From contig JAJTAZ010000005.1 of NCBI GenBank assembly GCA_021287185.1, positions 1 to 64,000 on the forward strand: DNA of 64,000 nt. The letters run 5' to 3'. Shown in pieces: positions 1-9,101 of this stretch. The position numbers and the translations under genes are program-made. The stretch's first letter is position 1. Every line of letters begins with the position of its first letter. A model generated the notes under the pieces. That model was not told where the DNA came from. It saw nothing but the letters and a program-made list of their open reading frames with translations, and searched no databases. This DNA comes from Burkholderiales bacterium. Lineage in GTDB: Bacteria > Pseudomonadota > Gammaproteobacteria > Burkholderiales > Burkholderiaceae.

Positions 1-456
1 CATTTCAACCAATTCCAACAATTCTTCGTCGTCGACCATGTCGCATTTGTTCAAGTACACGAGGATGTAAGGCACACCCACTTGGCGCGCCAACAAGATG
101 TGTTCGCGTGTTTGTGGCATTGGGCCGTCTGCGGCTGAACACACTAAGATTGCGCCGTCCATTTGTGCAGCACCTGTAATCATGTTTTTCACATAGTCGG
201 CGTGACCTGGACAGTCTACGTGTGCGTAGTGGCGGCCTGCAGTTTCGTACTCAACGTGTGCTGTGTTGATGGTAATACCACGTGCTTTTTCTTCGGGTGC
301 CGCGTCAATGTCCGCGTAACCTTTGGCTTCACCACCGAATTTTTTGGTCAATACGGTGGTAATCGCCGCCGTCAATGTGGTTTTACCGTGATCCACGTGA
401 CCAATTGTACCTACGTTCACGTGCGGTTTGGTACGTTCGAATTTTCCTTTTGCCAT
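1..456 (-). CDS. tuf: Elongation factor Tu, N-terminal part (cut by window edge)
   Basis: Encodes the first 152 residues of EF-Tu, the GTPase that delivers aminoacyl-tRNA to the ribosome. The start [20 protein letters not shown] is the standard EF-Tu opening. The P-loop GHVDHGKT, the switch region with RGITI, the DCPGHADY motif (G3) and NKCD (G4) are all visible. The remaining GTPase domain and domains 2 and 3 lie beyond the left edge. Three tRNA genes (Tyr, Gly, Thr) lie directly upstream on the same strand, the usual tRNA-tufB arrangement of proteobacteria, so they are probably co-transcribed. Confidence 0.98.
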   Translation of the reverse strand, partial: MAKGKFERTKPHVNVGTIGHVDHGKTTLTAAITTVLTKKFGGEAKGYADIDAAPEEKARGITINTAHVEYETAGRHYAHVDCPGHADYVKNMITGAAQMDGAILVCSAADGPMPQTREHILLARQVGVPYILVYLNKCDMVDDEELLELVEM

Positions 457-508
457 TTTATGACTCCTTCAATTGAAGTGATGGATAAATGTAGATAGTA
501 AGATTTTA

Positions 509-583
<75 letters not shown>

Positions 584-601
584 AACGTGAAAAACCTTTG
601 C

Positions 602-675
602 TGGAGCGGGAGACGAGAATCGAACTCGCATCATTAGCTTGGAAGGCTAAGGTTCTACCACTAAACTACTCCCGC
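602..675 (-). tRNA. tRNA-Gly (TCC)
   Basis: Cloverleaf on the minus strand with acceptor GCGGGAG/CTCCCGC and anticodon stem TTAGC/GCTAA around loop CTTCCAA (anticodon TCC). The T loop is TTCGATT. The CCA is encoded at 602-604. It lies between tRNA-Tyr and tRNA-Thr. Confidence 0.97.
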
Positions 676-725
676 ATAGCGGTATATCTGGGTGTCACTT
701 GAGATACACAGTACCCACGTTTTTT

Positions 726-811
726 TGGTGGAGAGGGCAGGATTCGAACCTGCGAAGTCTAAGACGCCGGAGTTACAGTCCGGACCCGTTGGCCGCTTGG
801 GTAACCTCTCC
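726..811 (-). tRNA. tRNA-Tyr (GTA)
   Basis: Class II tRNA with a long variable arm, 86 nt including encoded CCA (726-728). The acceptor GGAGAGG pairs with CCTCTCC, and the anticodon loop CTGTAAC gives GTA. It is the first gene of the Tyr-Gly-Thr-tuf transcription unit. Confidence 0.97.
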
Positions 812-950
812 TAAAACAGACCGCAATTATTACGGCTCGAGGTGTGTTTGTCAACTCATTTGTCACGAATTCATCAATTTTCCCGCCATTTTCGCCTATA
901 ATTTCGTCATCTCGTATCTTTTGTACCAAAACTTTTTTGATGGCTCAACT

Positions 951-1310
951 ATGTTTTCACCCCAACGCATCTGGAACGCATTTACTTTTACACGCCAAGG
1001 GCTCAAAAGCGCGTGGCAAACCGAGGCCGCATTCCGCGACAATGTACTGATGGTCTTTGGCGCGCAGTTATTGTGCTTGTGGCTACAACCTGTGACGTGG
1101 TTGTGGTTGATGTTGCTGTTTGCCAATGCGTTGTTGCTGGCGGTTGAACTGCTCAACACGGGCATCGAGTACGTGGTTGACCACATCAGTTTGGACAAAC
1201 ACGATTTGCTCGGTCGCGCCAAAGATGTCGGTAGCGCGGCGGTATTTATGATGCTGTGTATGAATGCATTGTTGCTGATAATGATCGGTTATCAAGCGTG
1301 GGGCCGATAA
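951..1310 (+). CDS. dgkA: Diacylglycerol kinase (DgkA type)
   Basis: A 119-residue integral membrane kinase that phosphorylates diacylglycerol to phosphatidic acid in the inner membrane, recycling diacylglycerol left by membrane-derived oligosaccharide or lipid A modification. Length and layout fit the trimeric DgkA family: an amphipathic N-terminus, the EAAFR segment, three hydrophobic helices, the signature ELLNTGIE (canonical ELLNTAIE) and KDVGSAAV near the active site. A TATAAT hexamer at 897-902 is a plausible -10 element. The gene is convergent with hslVU and divergent from the tRNA cluster. Confidence 0.95.
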   Translation: MFSPQRIWNAFTFTRQGLKSAWQTEAAFRDNVLMVFGAQLLCLWLQPVTWLWLMLLFANALLLAVELLNTGIEYVVDHISLDKHDLLGRAKDVGSAAVFMMLCMNALLLIMIGYQAWGR

Positions 1311-1345
1311 AACCGCGCCCGACTGAAAACTTCATCGGGCGGGTT
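1309..1345. terminator. Weak hairpin between dgkA and hslU
   Basis: GCCCGA and TCGGGC arms form a stem with flanking AACC/GGTT-like bases between two convergent genes. There is no convincing T run on either side, so termination activity is uncertain. Confidence 0.35.
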
Positions 1346-1368
1346 AAGCGAATGTTCAATCAGAATGA

Positions 1369-2724
1369 TTACAAAATATATTGACTCAAGTTTTCATCCT
1401 CAATCAAATCGCCCAAGCGAGCCTCGACAAACGGTGCATCAATGACCACGGTTTTTCCAGCATACTCATGCGCTTTGTACGAAATCTCTTCAAGCAATTT
1501 CTCCATAACAGTGTGCAAACGGCGTGCACCGATGTTCTCGGAACGTTCATTCACTTGACACGCCATTTCTGCCAGTCGCTGCACCCCTTCAGTCGTAAAA
1601 TCAAGCGTCACATCTTCAACCGCCATCAGTGCGCCATATTGACGGGTCAAGCACGCATCGGTGCTGGTCAAAATCGCACTAAAATCTTCAACCGAAAGCG
1701 ATGCCAGTTCAACGCGGATTGGGAAACGCCCCTGCAACTCAGGAATCAAGTCACTCGGTTTGGACAGACTGAACGCGCCCGATGCGACAAACAAGATATG
1801 GTCAGTTTTGACCAAACCGTATTTGGTTGAAACGGTCGTGCCTTCAACCAAGGGCAACAAGTCGCGTTGCACGCCCTGACGAGACACCTCACCAGAGTTG
1901 CCTGATTCGCGCCCGCAGATTTTATCAATCTCATCAATGAATACGATGCCTGTTTGCTCAACCGCCTCCAATGCTTCGCGCCGCACATCCTCTTCATTGA
2001 CCATTTTATCGGCTTCCTCATCGACCAATAAACGCATGGCTTCTTTGACTTTCATTTTCTTTTTCGCGGTTTGACCTTTGCCAACCGAGACAAACATCGC
2101 GCGAATTTGATCCGCCATTTCCTCCATGCCAGGTGGGCTCATCACGTCAAATTGCGCGCCGCCGCTCGCACTCACATCAATTTCGATTTCGGTGTCGTCC
2201 AAATCGCCTTCACGCAGTTTTTTACGAAATTTTTGCCTCGCCACGCCTTCTGTGGTATCGGCACGTGAATACTCGCCTGTGTTTAAATCCCGCGCGGGCG
2301 GTAACAAACAATCCAAAATTCTGTCTTCAGCGGCGTCTTGCGCACGCGATTTCATTTTCTTGGCAGCGTTTGAGCGCGCATTTTTGACCGCAACTTCGGT
2401 CAAATCTTTGATGATGGATTCAACATCCTTACCCACGTAACCAACTTCAGTGAATTTGGTCGCTTCAACTTTAATGAACGGCGCGCCCGCCAGTCGCGCC
2501 AAACGACGCGCGATTTCGGTTTTGCCCACGCCCGTAGGCCCCATCATGAGGATGTTTTTCGGCGTGACCTCAACGCGCATCTCTTCGGGCAATTGGCTTC
2601 TGCGCCAACGGTTGCGCATCGCCAAGGCAACGGCTTTTTTTGCCTCTTTTTGTCCGACAATGTGCTTGTCAAGTTCAGAGACAATTTCTTGTGGGGTCAT
2701 ATTGAATGCAGATGGATGATTCAT
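1369..2724 (-). CDS. hslU: ATP-dependent protease ATPase subunit HslU (ClpY)
   Basis: AAA+ unfoldase that feeds proteins to the HslV peptidase; heat-shock protein quality control in the cytoplasm. About 451 residues. Walker A GPTGVGKT lies at residues 62-69, Walker B is VFIDEIDK, and the family-specific C-terminus LSQYIL docks into HslV. The inserted I domain between the Walker motifs is present. I chose the start MNHPSAF at 2724 because it precedes the conserved [17 protein letters not shown] opening; an in-frame upstream ATG would add 20 unrelated residues running into hslV. It lies 10 bp after hslV, so they form one operon. Confidence 0.97.
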   Translation of the reverse strand: MNHPSAFNMTPQEIVSELDKHIVGQKEAKKAVALAMRNRWRRSQLPEEMRVEVTPKNILMMGPTGVGKTEIARRLARLAGAPFIKVEATKFTEVGYVGKDVESIIKDLTEVAVKNARSNAAKKMKSRAQDAAEDRILDCLLPPARDLNTGEYSRADTTEGVARQKFRKKLREGDLDDTEIEIDVSASGGAQFDVMSPPGMEEMADQIRAMFVSVGKGQTAKKKMKVKEAMRLLVDEEADKMVNEEDVRREALEAVEQTGIVFIDEIDKICGRESGNSGEVSRQGVQRDLLPLVEGTTVSTKYGLVKTDHILFVASGAFSLSKPSDLIPELQGRFPIRVELASLSVEDFSAILTSTDACLTRQYGALMAVEDVTLDFTTEGVQRLAEMACQVNERSENIGARRLHTVMEKLLEEISYKAHEYAGKTVVIDAPFVEARLGDLIEDENLSQYIL

Positions 2725-2734
2725 AATCGGTACT

Positions 2735-3268
2735 TTATAAAGTTTCAATGGTGTGGTTCTGATTGGTGTAAATGCAAATATCACCCGCGATTTCCAAGGA
2801 TTTTTTCACGATTTCCTCAGGTGATAAATCGGTGTTGTGCAGCAGGGCGGTCGCTGCTGACTGTGCAAATGCACCACCTGAGCCAATGGCGATTAAACCA
2901 TCTTCTGGCTCCAACACATCACCATTGCCCGTAATGATGAGGGAGGCAGTATGGTCAGCGACTGCCAACATGGCTTCCAGTCGGCGCAATACACGATCGG
3001 TTCGCCAATCTTTGGTCAAATCAATCGCCGCACGGGTGAGGTGGCCATTGTGTTTCTCAAGTTTGGCTTCAAAACGCTCAAACAAGGTAAACGCATCCGC
3101 GGTTGCCCCCGCAAAACCCGCCAGAACTTTCCCGTGATACAGTTTGCGCACTTTGCGTGCTGTGCCTTTGACGATGGTATTGCCCAAGGTGACTTGACCA
3201 TCGCCACCAATCGCCACCAAATCGCCTCGGCGCACTGAGATAATGGTCGTGCCGTGATATTGCTCCAT
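2735..3268 (-). CDS. hslV: ATP-dependent protease proteolytic subunit HslV (ClpQ)
   Basis: Threonine peptidase of the proteasome-like HslUV complex, 177 residues. The start MEQYHG leaves a short propeptide before TTIISVRR, whose first Thr becomes the N-terminal nucleophile. The GDGQVTLGN and [11 protein letters not shown] segments match the family. The start at 3268 is supported by an AAGGAG ribosome site upstream and by homologous beta-proteobacterial starts (ME-x-HGTTI); a longer frame begins inside the promoter. It is the first gene of the hslVU operon. Confidence 0.97.
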   Translation of the reverse strand: MEQYHGTTIISVRRGDLVAIGGDGQVTLGNTIVKGTARKVRKLYHGKVLAGFAGATADAFTLFERFEAKLEKHNGHLTRAAIDLTKDWRTDRVLRRLEAMLAVADHTASLIITGNGDVLEPEDGLIAIGSGGAFAQSAATALLHNTDLSPEEIVKKSLEIAGDICIYTNQNHTIETL

Positions 3269-3293
3269 GATTGCTCCTTTTAAGTCATGTTTT

Positions 3294-3324
3294 ATTATAT
3301 GAGGTGCATTCATAAAAAAACAAG
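3294..3324 (-). promoter_or_regulatory. Probable sigma-70 promoter of hslVU
   Basis: On the minus strand a perfect TATAAT (plus 3294-3299) lies about 26 bp before the hslV start. A TTGTTT or TGTTTT -35 candidate stands 17-18 bp upstream and overlaps the T tract of the preceding gene's terminator. No heat-shock type hexamers are obvious. Confidence 0.5.
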
Positions 3325-3345
3325 GATGTCTCTCGACATCCTTGT
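3314..3345 (-). terminator. Rho-independent terminator after the lipoprotein gene
   Basis: An 11-bp stem ACAAGGATGTC/GACATCCTTGT with a four-base loop is followed on the minus strand by seven T. It ends transcription of the lipoprotein gene just before hslV. Confidence 0.9.
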
Positions 3346-3373
3346 CACTCCGATAAAACTCTGCCCATTACCG

Positions 3374-4099
3374 TCAATTCATGCTATTCATAGTGATTTT
3401 CTTGCCATCTGGCGTTAAGTGCAACAACACATTTTTGGCCACATCATTTGCTTTGAGCTTACCGTCAATATGAACCAAGAGATGAGGTTTACCTGTTCGT
3501 AAGTCGCTGTCCATGCGAATGCCTGTCACTTGATAAACGCCGTATTTCTCATCCAACTTGGGTTTAATTGAATCAATATTTTTCTGAATTGCGGCATAGT
3601 CTATATCTTTGACAGGATACACCACTTCGCTGAGTTTAAACGCTTCTGCATTGCCAGAAACAGTGATTTCAACAGGCATCGGACCAGATATTTCCCCTGT
3701 CTTCATATCCATACGATATCCCACTGCTTTTTTTGGATCGGCTGGATCTTGAATTTTAAGATCACATGTTTTCATTTCACCGCCTTTGGTGCCTTTGTAA
3801 TTGCGAGCATCCGAGGCATCAATAGTCTCAGGCTTAACGTAATATGTACTAAAATCCAAAATATTAAAATCTTGCCCGATTTTTTTTTGATATGCCCCCA
3901 AGCACGCGGCAGGACCATCGGCCAATGTCCATTTATAAGTAGACGCTCCAGAGACAGAGTTGGCTACACCAGCAGTTTCGTTCACATTTTTCTCGACTTC
4001 ATGCCCGATTTTACTTGCTACTTTGCCGCATCCTGTTGACATCCCAGCCCCCGCCATGACGCTGATTAAAAGCAATAGCTTGACTTTGGTTTTCATCAT
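3374..4099 (-). CDS. Hypothetical lipoprotein
   Basis: A 241-residue protein with a lipoprotein signal: a Lys-rich start, a hydrophobic stretch (LLLLISVMAGAG) and a lipobox-like MSTGC with Cys at about residue 24. The mature part has no motif I recognise; it is rich in Lys/Asp and contains two short Cys-containing segments (PAACLGAY, KTCDLK). Start ATG at 4099 is preceded by AAAGGA; a second Met follows immediately. It is a single gene with its own terminator. Likely periplasmic or outer-membrane anchored, function unknown. Confidence 0.75.
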   Translation of the reverse strand: MMKTKVKLLLLISVMAGAGMSTGCGKVASKIGHEVEKNVNETAGVANSVSGASTYKWTLADGPAACLGAYQKKIGQDFNILDFSTYYVKPETIDASDARNYKGTKGGEMKTCDLKIQDPADPKKAVGYRMDMKTGEISGPMPVEITVSGNAEAFKLSEVVYPVKDIDYAAIQKNIDSIKPKLDEKYGVYQVTGIRMDSDLRTGKPHLLVHIDGKLKANDVAKNVLLHLTPDGKKITMNSMN

Positions 4100-4168
4100 T
4101 GATTATCCTTTCGTGTGAATTACTCCATCTTTATGGAGAGGCCAGTATATCTGATAGCCCCTTTTAAA

Positions 4169-4591
4169 TCAATCGCCATACATCTTTTGTACTTTTTCGC
4201 GACGTTGTTGCGCTTCAAGCGATAAAGTCGCCGTCGGACGCGCAAGCAGACGACCCACACCAATCGGCTCACCCGTCTCTTCGCACCAACCGTACTCACC
4301 CGATTCAACACGTTCCAACGCTTGCGCCACTTTTTTGAGTAGTTTGCGCTCACGGTCGCGCGTGCGCAACTCAAGTGCGTGCTCCTCCTCAATGGTTGCA
4401 CGATCGGCTGGATCAGGCACCACCTCATTCTCGCGCAAATGTTCGGTCGTTTCACCCGCATTGCTCAAAATTTCAGCCTGCATTTTTAATAATCTGTCTT
4501 TAAAAAATGCCAATTGGGCTTCATTCATATAGTCTTTTGCGGGCATTTTGAGTAATTGCGCCTCAGTCATTATGCTTTTCTTTACTGCCAT
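4169..4591 (-). CDS. dksA: RNA polymerase-binding transcription factor DksA (single-cysteine form)
   Basis: A 140-residue DksA/TraR protein that binds the RNA polymerase secondary channel and, with ppGpp, reprograms transcription. The coiled-coil tip motif DPADRA (Asp60, Asp63, Ala65) is intact. Of the four zinc-finger cysteines only Cys103 remains; the other three positions hold Thr106, Ser124 and Ala127 (WCEETGEPI ... ATLSLEAQ). The GEPIG and LLARPTATL segments are otherwise conserved. Single-cysteine DksA forms are known from alphaproteobacteria such as Rhodobacter, so it is probably functional without a structural zinc. A COG0523-like gene lies immediately upstream. Confidence 0.95.
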   Translation of the reverse strand: MAVKKSIMTEAQLLKMPAKDYMNEAQLAFFKDRLLKMQAEILSNAGETTEHLRENEVVPDPADRATIEEEHALELRTRDRERKLLKKVAQALERVESGEYGWCEETGEPIGVGRLLARPTATLSLEAQQRREKVQKMYGD

Positions 4592-4628
4592 CTTTTACAC
4601 TCCTACTATCTACGAGTCTGCGCTCTTT

Positions 4629-5585
4629 TCAAGCAACACATTGCTCGAACTCTGTCTGCAACTGTGTCGCGTCTAAATGCTCACCTACTATCCAAAAACG
4701 ACTTTCAGAGGCATCGTGCGATGAGAAACTGGCTGCCCACAAGTGGTGTATGCTCGTAACCAACAGTCGTGAATTCGGCTCTTTAATCCGAACCACCGCC
4801 CAAAGGCGAACCATTTGTTGACCGTACTGTTGCCGCCATTTCTCAAATAAATCAATCACTTTTGTGCGATTGACCTCTTTCAAAGTTGCGAAATATACCA
4901 CTTTATTTGTACCCCATGCGCGCAAATCTTCATTTTTAAGCGGAATTCGTGTAATTGGTACATTGGTATGATAGGCATTGATGGGTTGTAGCAACAGATT
5001 TTTGTCTAAAAAGCCATCGTCGTGCACCCAAAGAGCCAATGGATTAAAGGCACGCATTTGTGTCAAAAAATCATTTTGGGTCAAACCTGTGCCGTAAGTC
5101 ATCACTCGGTCAATCATCAGCCATCGGTTTGAATCTGGACGGTGCAGTGCTTGCGATTGCGCTTGCACGCCATGAAACAACCCCGTTAGATTGTCCAAAT
5201 ATCCGCCATACCGTTCCAAATGAATCAGTGACCATTGTCCCCACAACACGGGCGCAGAACGGTGGGGTAAGAGCAGTATCAATTGCTTCATATTTTTTTG
5301 CTTGGCCAGTTTTAATGCAGCCGTCAAGCGCGCAGACCACGAATCATCTGGCCACGGACTTTCCTTGGCGATATCACAGACCAAACCCATTTTGGCGTAC
5401 GCCGAATCAGGATGCGCCAACACACATACATCGTTGTCCACGTATGCCTGCGCCAATTCACGCGCCCACACAGGAATAGGAACAGCGGCCTCATTCGCCG
5501 TTTCTGCCTGCATATCGAACCAAATCGATACGGGCATCGGTGCATTTGGGTTTGGGCTTACTGCTGAAACGTCATTGACTGACAT
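4629..5585 (-). CDS. Degenerate COG0523 (CobW/ZigA-like) protein lacking GTPase motifs
   Basis: A 318-residue protein transcribed just ahead of dksA. The last 60-70 residues match the CobW C-terminal domain pattern: a hydrophobic strand RLWAVVRIK, SIHHLW, then ESRFWIVGEHLD and a final FEQCV. The middle contains DRVMTYGTGLTQNDF followed by RAFNPLALW, which aligns by pattern with the DRV-NKTDL ... LRALNP region of COG0523 GTPases, but NKxD is lost. No P-loop and no GCxCC metal motif can be found. It therefore looks like a COG0523 metallochaperone that has lost nucleotide and metal binding. Assignment rests on pattern reading only. Confidence 0.6.
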   Translation of the reverse strand: MSVNDVSAVSPNPNAPMPVSIWFDMQAETANEAAVPIPVWARELAQAYVDNDVCVLAHPDSAYAKMGLVCDIAKESPWPDDSWSARLTAALKLAKQKNMKQLILLLPHRSAPVLWGQWSLIHLERYGGYLDNLTGLFHGVQAQSQALHRPDSNRWLMIDRVMTYGTGLTQNDFLTQMRAFNPLALWVHDDGFLDKNLLLQPINAYHTNVPITRIPLKNEDLRAWGTNKVVYFATLKEVNRTKVIDLFEKWRQQYGQQMVRLWAVVRIKEPNSRLLVTSIHHLWAASFSSHDASESRFWIVGEHLDATQLQTEFEQCVA

Positions 5586-5605
5586 ATTTTTATCCTTTTA
5601 TGAAT

Positions 5606-6232
5606 TTACCACTGCCTCATAATGATGCTTTTAATCACTTGTAACCGCCGATGGAAAAAATGATCGGCACCTGCCACCACGGTGATGGGCAAATCTTGCG
5701 GCTCGGCCCAGCGCAACACATCGTACAACGGTATGGTTTCATCCAATTCACCATGAATCACAATGCTGTCTTGGGGCACTGCTTGCACCGCCCATTTGCC
5801 TGCCGCCGTACCGACCATGACCATACGTGCAACGGCTTGGTTTTGCGCGCTCAATCGTGGTGCAAGCATACTGTTGACAAACGTGCCGAACGAGAACCCT
5901 GCCAACACCACATCGCCGTGCGCTGCAAACTCGCTCTGCGCCCAAGTCAACACCGTTAAAAGATCATCGGTTTCACCAATCCCTTCATCATGGATGCCCT
6001 CGGTTTGTCCCACACCGCGAAAATTTGAGCGCACACTGATGTAGCCCAACTCCGCAAAAGTACGTGCCAAGGTTTGCGTCACTTTATTGTCCATTGTTCC
6101 ACCGAACAACGGGTGTGGGTGGGCAATCAAAGCAATCGCTGGGGTGCTCAAGAGTTCGGCTTTGGGCAAATCAACCGTCACTTCAATACGACCTGCCGCG
6201 CCCGTGATGAAATTTCTTTGGGTTTTATTCAT
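5606..6232 (-). CDS. Alpha/beta hydrolase (COG2945 type)
   Basis: A 208-residue cytoplasmic hydrolase of unknown substrate. Landmarks of the fold are HPHPLFGGTMDNKV near the N-terminus, the nucleophile elbow GFSFGTF, an acidic residue in GELDETIPL and the catalytic His in GADHFFH. The start MNKTQRNF at 6232 overlaps the end of the upstream ferredoxin gene by 8 bp, so the two are translationally coupled; a longer frame upstream would lie entirely inside that gene. Confidence 0.85.
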   Translation of the reverse strand: MNKTQRNFITGAAGRIEVTVDLPKAELLSTPAIALIAHPHPLFGGTMDNKVTQTLARTFAELGYISVRSNFRGVGQTEGIHDEGIGETDDLLTVLTWAQSEFAAHGDVVLAGFSFGTFVNSMLAPRLSAQNQAVARMVMVGTAAGKWAVQAVPQDSIVIHGELDETIPLYDVLRWAEPQDLPITVVAGADHFFHRRLQVIKSIIMRQW

Positions 6233-6566
6233 CGGTATTTTCCAAAACCAAACGCGTGACCACGCGACCATTTTGCAAGTGCTCGCTGATGATTTCATCC
6301 AAATCGGTGTTGTCCACGTATTCATACCAAACGTTGTCTGGATACACCACACAAACAGGACCACTGGCGCAACGATCCAAGCAACCCGCCTTGTTCACGC
6401 GTACTTTGCCCGCGCCCAAAAGCCCCAGTTCATGCGCACGACCCTTGGTGTAGTCAAATGCAGCCATCCCACCCAAACGCGCGCAGTCGCCACGCTCATC
6501 CTCAGGCGCACGCTGGTTGGTGCAAAAGAAAATGTGGTGTTTGTAATAACCTTGTTGTTCTGACAT
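6225..6566 (-). CDS. (2Fe-2S) ferredoxin, thioredoxin-like fold
   Basis: A 113-residue electron-transfer protein of the Aquifex Fd4-like family. Cluster ligands are visible as FFCTNQRA, a second Cys in GDCARLGG, and the pair in NKAGCLDRCASGP. The PDNVWYEYV segment is typical. Start MSEQQGYY at 6566 gives the family-typical distance to the first Cys. It is the first gene of a two-gene unit with the hydrolase. The upstream region is shared with divergent birA. Confidence 0.9.
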   Translation of the reverse strand: MSEQQGYYKHHIFFCTNQRAPEDERGDCARLGGMAAFDYTKGRAHELGLLGAGKVRVNKAGCLDRCASGPVCVVYPDNVWYEYVDNTDLDEIISEHLQNGRVVTRLVLENTDE

Positions 6567-6660
6567 CGTTGTCTTCCTATCTGTGTTCTTTCTGGACACT
6601 TTGGCACACAAACGCCAAAGCTTGGTTATAATCCGATTACCATTTTACGCACAATCGACC

Positions 6661-7530
6661 ATGCACAACAGCACATCCGCTCATTATCCACCCATCTCTT
6701 TAGAGTGCCTTAAAAACTGGTGGAGCCAAAACAGTCGCACACATCATCCGTTGGCGATTAAATACATGACCACGTGCGAGTCAACCAATTCACAATTATA
6801 CCGAAGCCCCAGCCACGCGACCACATTACTGGTGACCGAAACCCAAACCCAAGGGCGTGGACAGTTTGAGCGCGAGTGGCAAACCCGCGCGGGCGACTTG
6901 ATTTTTTCGCTTGGCGTGCGCCTGCACAGCAGCAAAATCCCAACCCTTTCTGTGCGCGTTGGACTGGCTTTGGCGCAAGTATGTGCCCACTTCGGCTACC
7001 GCGTGCATCTAAAATGGCCCAATGATGTGATTCTAAACAACGGTAAATTGGCAGGTATTTTGGTACAAAGCAACCCCAGCACGCAAGACCAAATAAACTG
7101 GGTGGTCATTGGTGTGGGTGTGAATATTGCCCCACGCGCTGACTTGACTGTAGATAAAAAAACCAAGCCCGCTTTTATCCCGACCAGTTTATCGCAGGCA
7201 GACACACAATGGCTCAACCCCAAGCAGGGTGAGCGTGAAGCCCTCATCATGCACATCGTTGATGAAATTTTATTGCACATTGATGGTGAGCGCGTACTCT
7301 CAAATGAGTATTTGGCAACCCAGTGGAACCAGCACGATATTTGGCAACATCAAGCCATTGTGTGGATAGACCCATTTGGGCAAAAGCATCATGGCACGGG
7401 ATTGGGCATTGATGCGAACGGCACGTATCAAATGAGCAGCCGCCGCGGACAAGTCGCCATCTACAGTGGTCAAATTCGTTCGGCGCACACCGAATCCCAA
7501 ACCCACAACGCCACGACAAACGCGCCATGA
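6661..7530 (+). CDS. birA: Biotin--[acetyl-CoA carboxylase] ligase
   Basis: Makes biotinyl-AMP and transfers biotin to the carboxyl-carrier protein. 289 residues; there is no N-terminal helix-turn-helix, so this is the monofunctional class I enzyme and not a repressor. The biotin/ATP-binding motif TQGRGQFEREW, KWPNDV and KLAGILVQ are present, with a small SH3-like C-terminal domain (DGxxQ-type turns near GIDANGTYQ). Start ATG at 6661 follows a TATAAT at 6627-6632. The stop codon overlaps the coaX start (ATGA), giving a birA-coaX operon. Confidence 0.95.
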   Translation: MHNSTSAHYPPISLECLKNWWSQNSRTHHPLAIKYMTTCESTNSQLYRSPSHATTLLVTETQTQGRGQFEREWQTRAGDLIFSLGVRLHSSKIPTLSVRVGLALAQVCAHFGYRVHLKWPNDVILNNGKLAGILVQSNPSTQDQINWVVIGVGVNIAPRADLTVDKKTKPAFIPTSLSQADTQWLNPKQGEREALIMHIVDEILLHIDGERVLSNEYLATQWNQHDIWQHQAIVWIDPFGQKHHGTGLGIDANGTYQMSSRRGQVAIYSGQIRSAHTESQTHNATTNAP

Positions 7531-8291
7531 AAAACCACCAAACCCTGTTGATTGATGTGGGCAACACACGCATCAAATGGCATGTGGACAGCACGAGCAC
7601 GCCTGTACTCCCAACGACCCATCCCCATGCTTTGCCGCATGACAACCAACTGCCCAGTCAATTGGCAACGCAGTGGCAAACCATGTCCACGCCCGACGAA
7701 ATCCGCATCAGTCACGTGGCGAAAATTGAGCTGTACGAGCAAATCATTGGATTGATACAACAGTTGTGGGGTGGGGTGCGCATCGTGCGCATGACCCCTC
7801 AGTCAACCCACGCTTTGTTGCAATTAAATTACAATGCGAGCCAAATGGGTAGCGATCGCTATGCGCAATTGCTCGGTGCGCGCGCACTCAACCCAACTGA
7901 CGACCTGGTGGTGATTGGTGCCGGTACCGCCATTACGGTTGATGCAATTGATAAAAAAGGTCAACACATTGGCGGCATCATTCTGCCCAGCACTCGTTTA
8001 ATGCGCGCCGCTTTACACCAATACACCGCGCAACTGCCCCTAACAGGAGGGAGGTTTTCCACCGACCACGCACCGCACAATACCCGTGATGCCCTGCACA
8101 CAGGAGCCACTCTTGCGAGCGTTGGCGCGATTGAGGGCTTCGTCCAAACCTATTTTGTACGAGAAGACACCCACATACTGTTGTGTGGCGGCGATGCGCC
8201 TGAACTCAGCGAGCATTTACAGCGCATCGGCAAACAGCCCAACATAACACTCGTACCTGCATTGGGCTTATTGGGTCTGCTTCATCGTTAA
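7527..8291 (+). CDS. coaX: Type III pantothenate kinase
   Basis: First committed step of coenzyme A synthesis. 254 residues of the ASKHA fold: phosphate-1 motif DVGNTRIKWH at the N-terminus, the central GSDRYAQLLGARA with the catalytic Asp, and GAGTAITVDA followed by HIGGIILPS. Overlaps birA by four bases. The second CoA gene of the window, coaD, lies about 3.3 kb further on. Confidence 0.95.
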   Translation: MKNHQTLLIDVGNTRIKWHVDSTSTPVLPTTHPHALPHDNQLPSQLATQWQTMSTPDEIRISHVAKIELYEQIIGLIQQLWGGVRIVRMTPQSTHALLQLNYNASQMGSDRYAQLLGARALNPTDDLVVIGAGTAITVDAIDKKGQHIGGIILPSTRLMRAALHQYTAQLPLTGGRFSTDHAPHNTRDALHTGATLASVGAIEGFVQTYFVREDTHILLCGGDAPELSEHLQRIGKQPNITLVPALGLLGLLHR

Positions 8292-8292
8292 G

Positions 8293-8325
8293 CCAACGCG
8301 CCGATACCCTTTCCGTCCGCGTTGG
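8293..8325. terminator. Hairpin between convergent coaX and CPBP gene
   Basis: An 8-bp stem CCAACGCG/CGCGTTGG with a 17-base loop directly after the coaX stop, followed by only three T. Probably a weak terminator. Confidence 0.5.
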
Positions 8326-8354
8326 TTTAGGGTGATGTTCGGCGTTTGCTTGGC

Positions 8355-9098
8355 CTATCCGTGGGATGTTGCCAACACCGCCATCAGTGCCAAACCATTG
8401 TTGACCGCGTGCATGGCAATGGGGGTCCAAAGCGATTGGGTTTTCATGCGCGCCCACGCCAACACCAATCCCAACACAAATATATTCAACAACTCATAGT
8501 AGTTGTATTGAAAATGCATCATGGTAAACACGGCACTGGTCAGCAACACCGCTGGAAACGCGCCCAAACTGCGCTCAAAACCGCCATACATAAATCCGCG
8601 AAACACCATTTCTTCAACGATGGGCGCAACCACAGCCACGGTGAGCACCAGCATCAGGGGTGAGCCTGCAAAGGCCATTTTCTCCATGAAATCAGACTGA
8701 GGCCAACCCAACAAGTGGTGCGCCACGCCCGTCAAATATACTGCCAATAAGCACACCAAACACCACACCACCACACGCCCAATCGACACCCAACGCCACG
8801 CCATGTAGTCACGCCACGAGCTGCCTTTTTTACTCCAAACCATCAGCGCAATCAAAGGCACGCTCAATAAATTAACCACCAGCGAAATTTGTATCAGCAG
8901 TTGGGTGTCATCCGCCAAATGTCTGACCGTCGCAACACCCAGTGGCAAACCCGCCTGCCAAGCAAACCCCAGCAAAACGGCCGCCGACAAAAGGCCTTGC
9001 GTCGTGAATAAATAAACCAAAAACCACACGCAGGTCATCCAAAAACCCCAGCGTGCAGTGCCTGATTGAGCGTTGTATTGTTTCATCATATTCGTCAT
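8355..9098 (-). CDS. CPBP-family intramembrane metalloprotease
   Basis: A 247-residue membrane protein of the CAAX-protease/bacteriocin-processing (Abi) family. Motif 1 is EEMVFRG, motif 2 FTMMHFQYN and motif 3 HAVNNG, all in the hydrophobic C-terminal half; these are the metal-binding and catalytic residues of the Rce1-like fold. Around six to eight hydrophobic segments are visible. Start taken at 9098, three bases after the glgX stop; Met codons at 9089 and 9086 are also possible as no clear ribosome site is seen. Substrate unknown. Confidence 0.85.
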   Translation of the reverse strand: MTNMMKQYNAQSGTARWGFWMTCVWFLVYLFTTQGLLSAAVLLGFAWQAGLPLGVATVRHLADDTQLLIQISLVVNLLSVPLIALMVWSKKGSSWRDYMAWRWVSIGRVVVWCLVCLLAVYLTGVAHHLLGWPQSDFMEKMAFAGSPLMLVLTVAVVAPIVEEMVFRGFMYGGFERSLGAFPAVLLTSAVFTMMHFQYNYYELLNIFVLGLVLAWARMKTQSLWTPIAMHAVNNGLALMAVLATSHG

Positions 9099-9101
9099 TT
9101 T

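Noticed and set aside
1381..2940. Long frames antisense to hslU and hslV
   Set aside because: They are shadows of strongly conserved genes on the other strand and show no protein motif.
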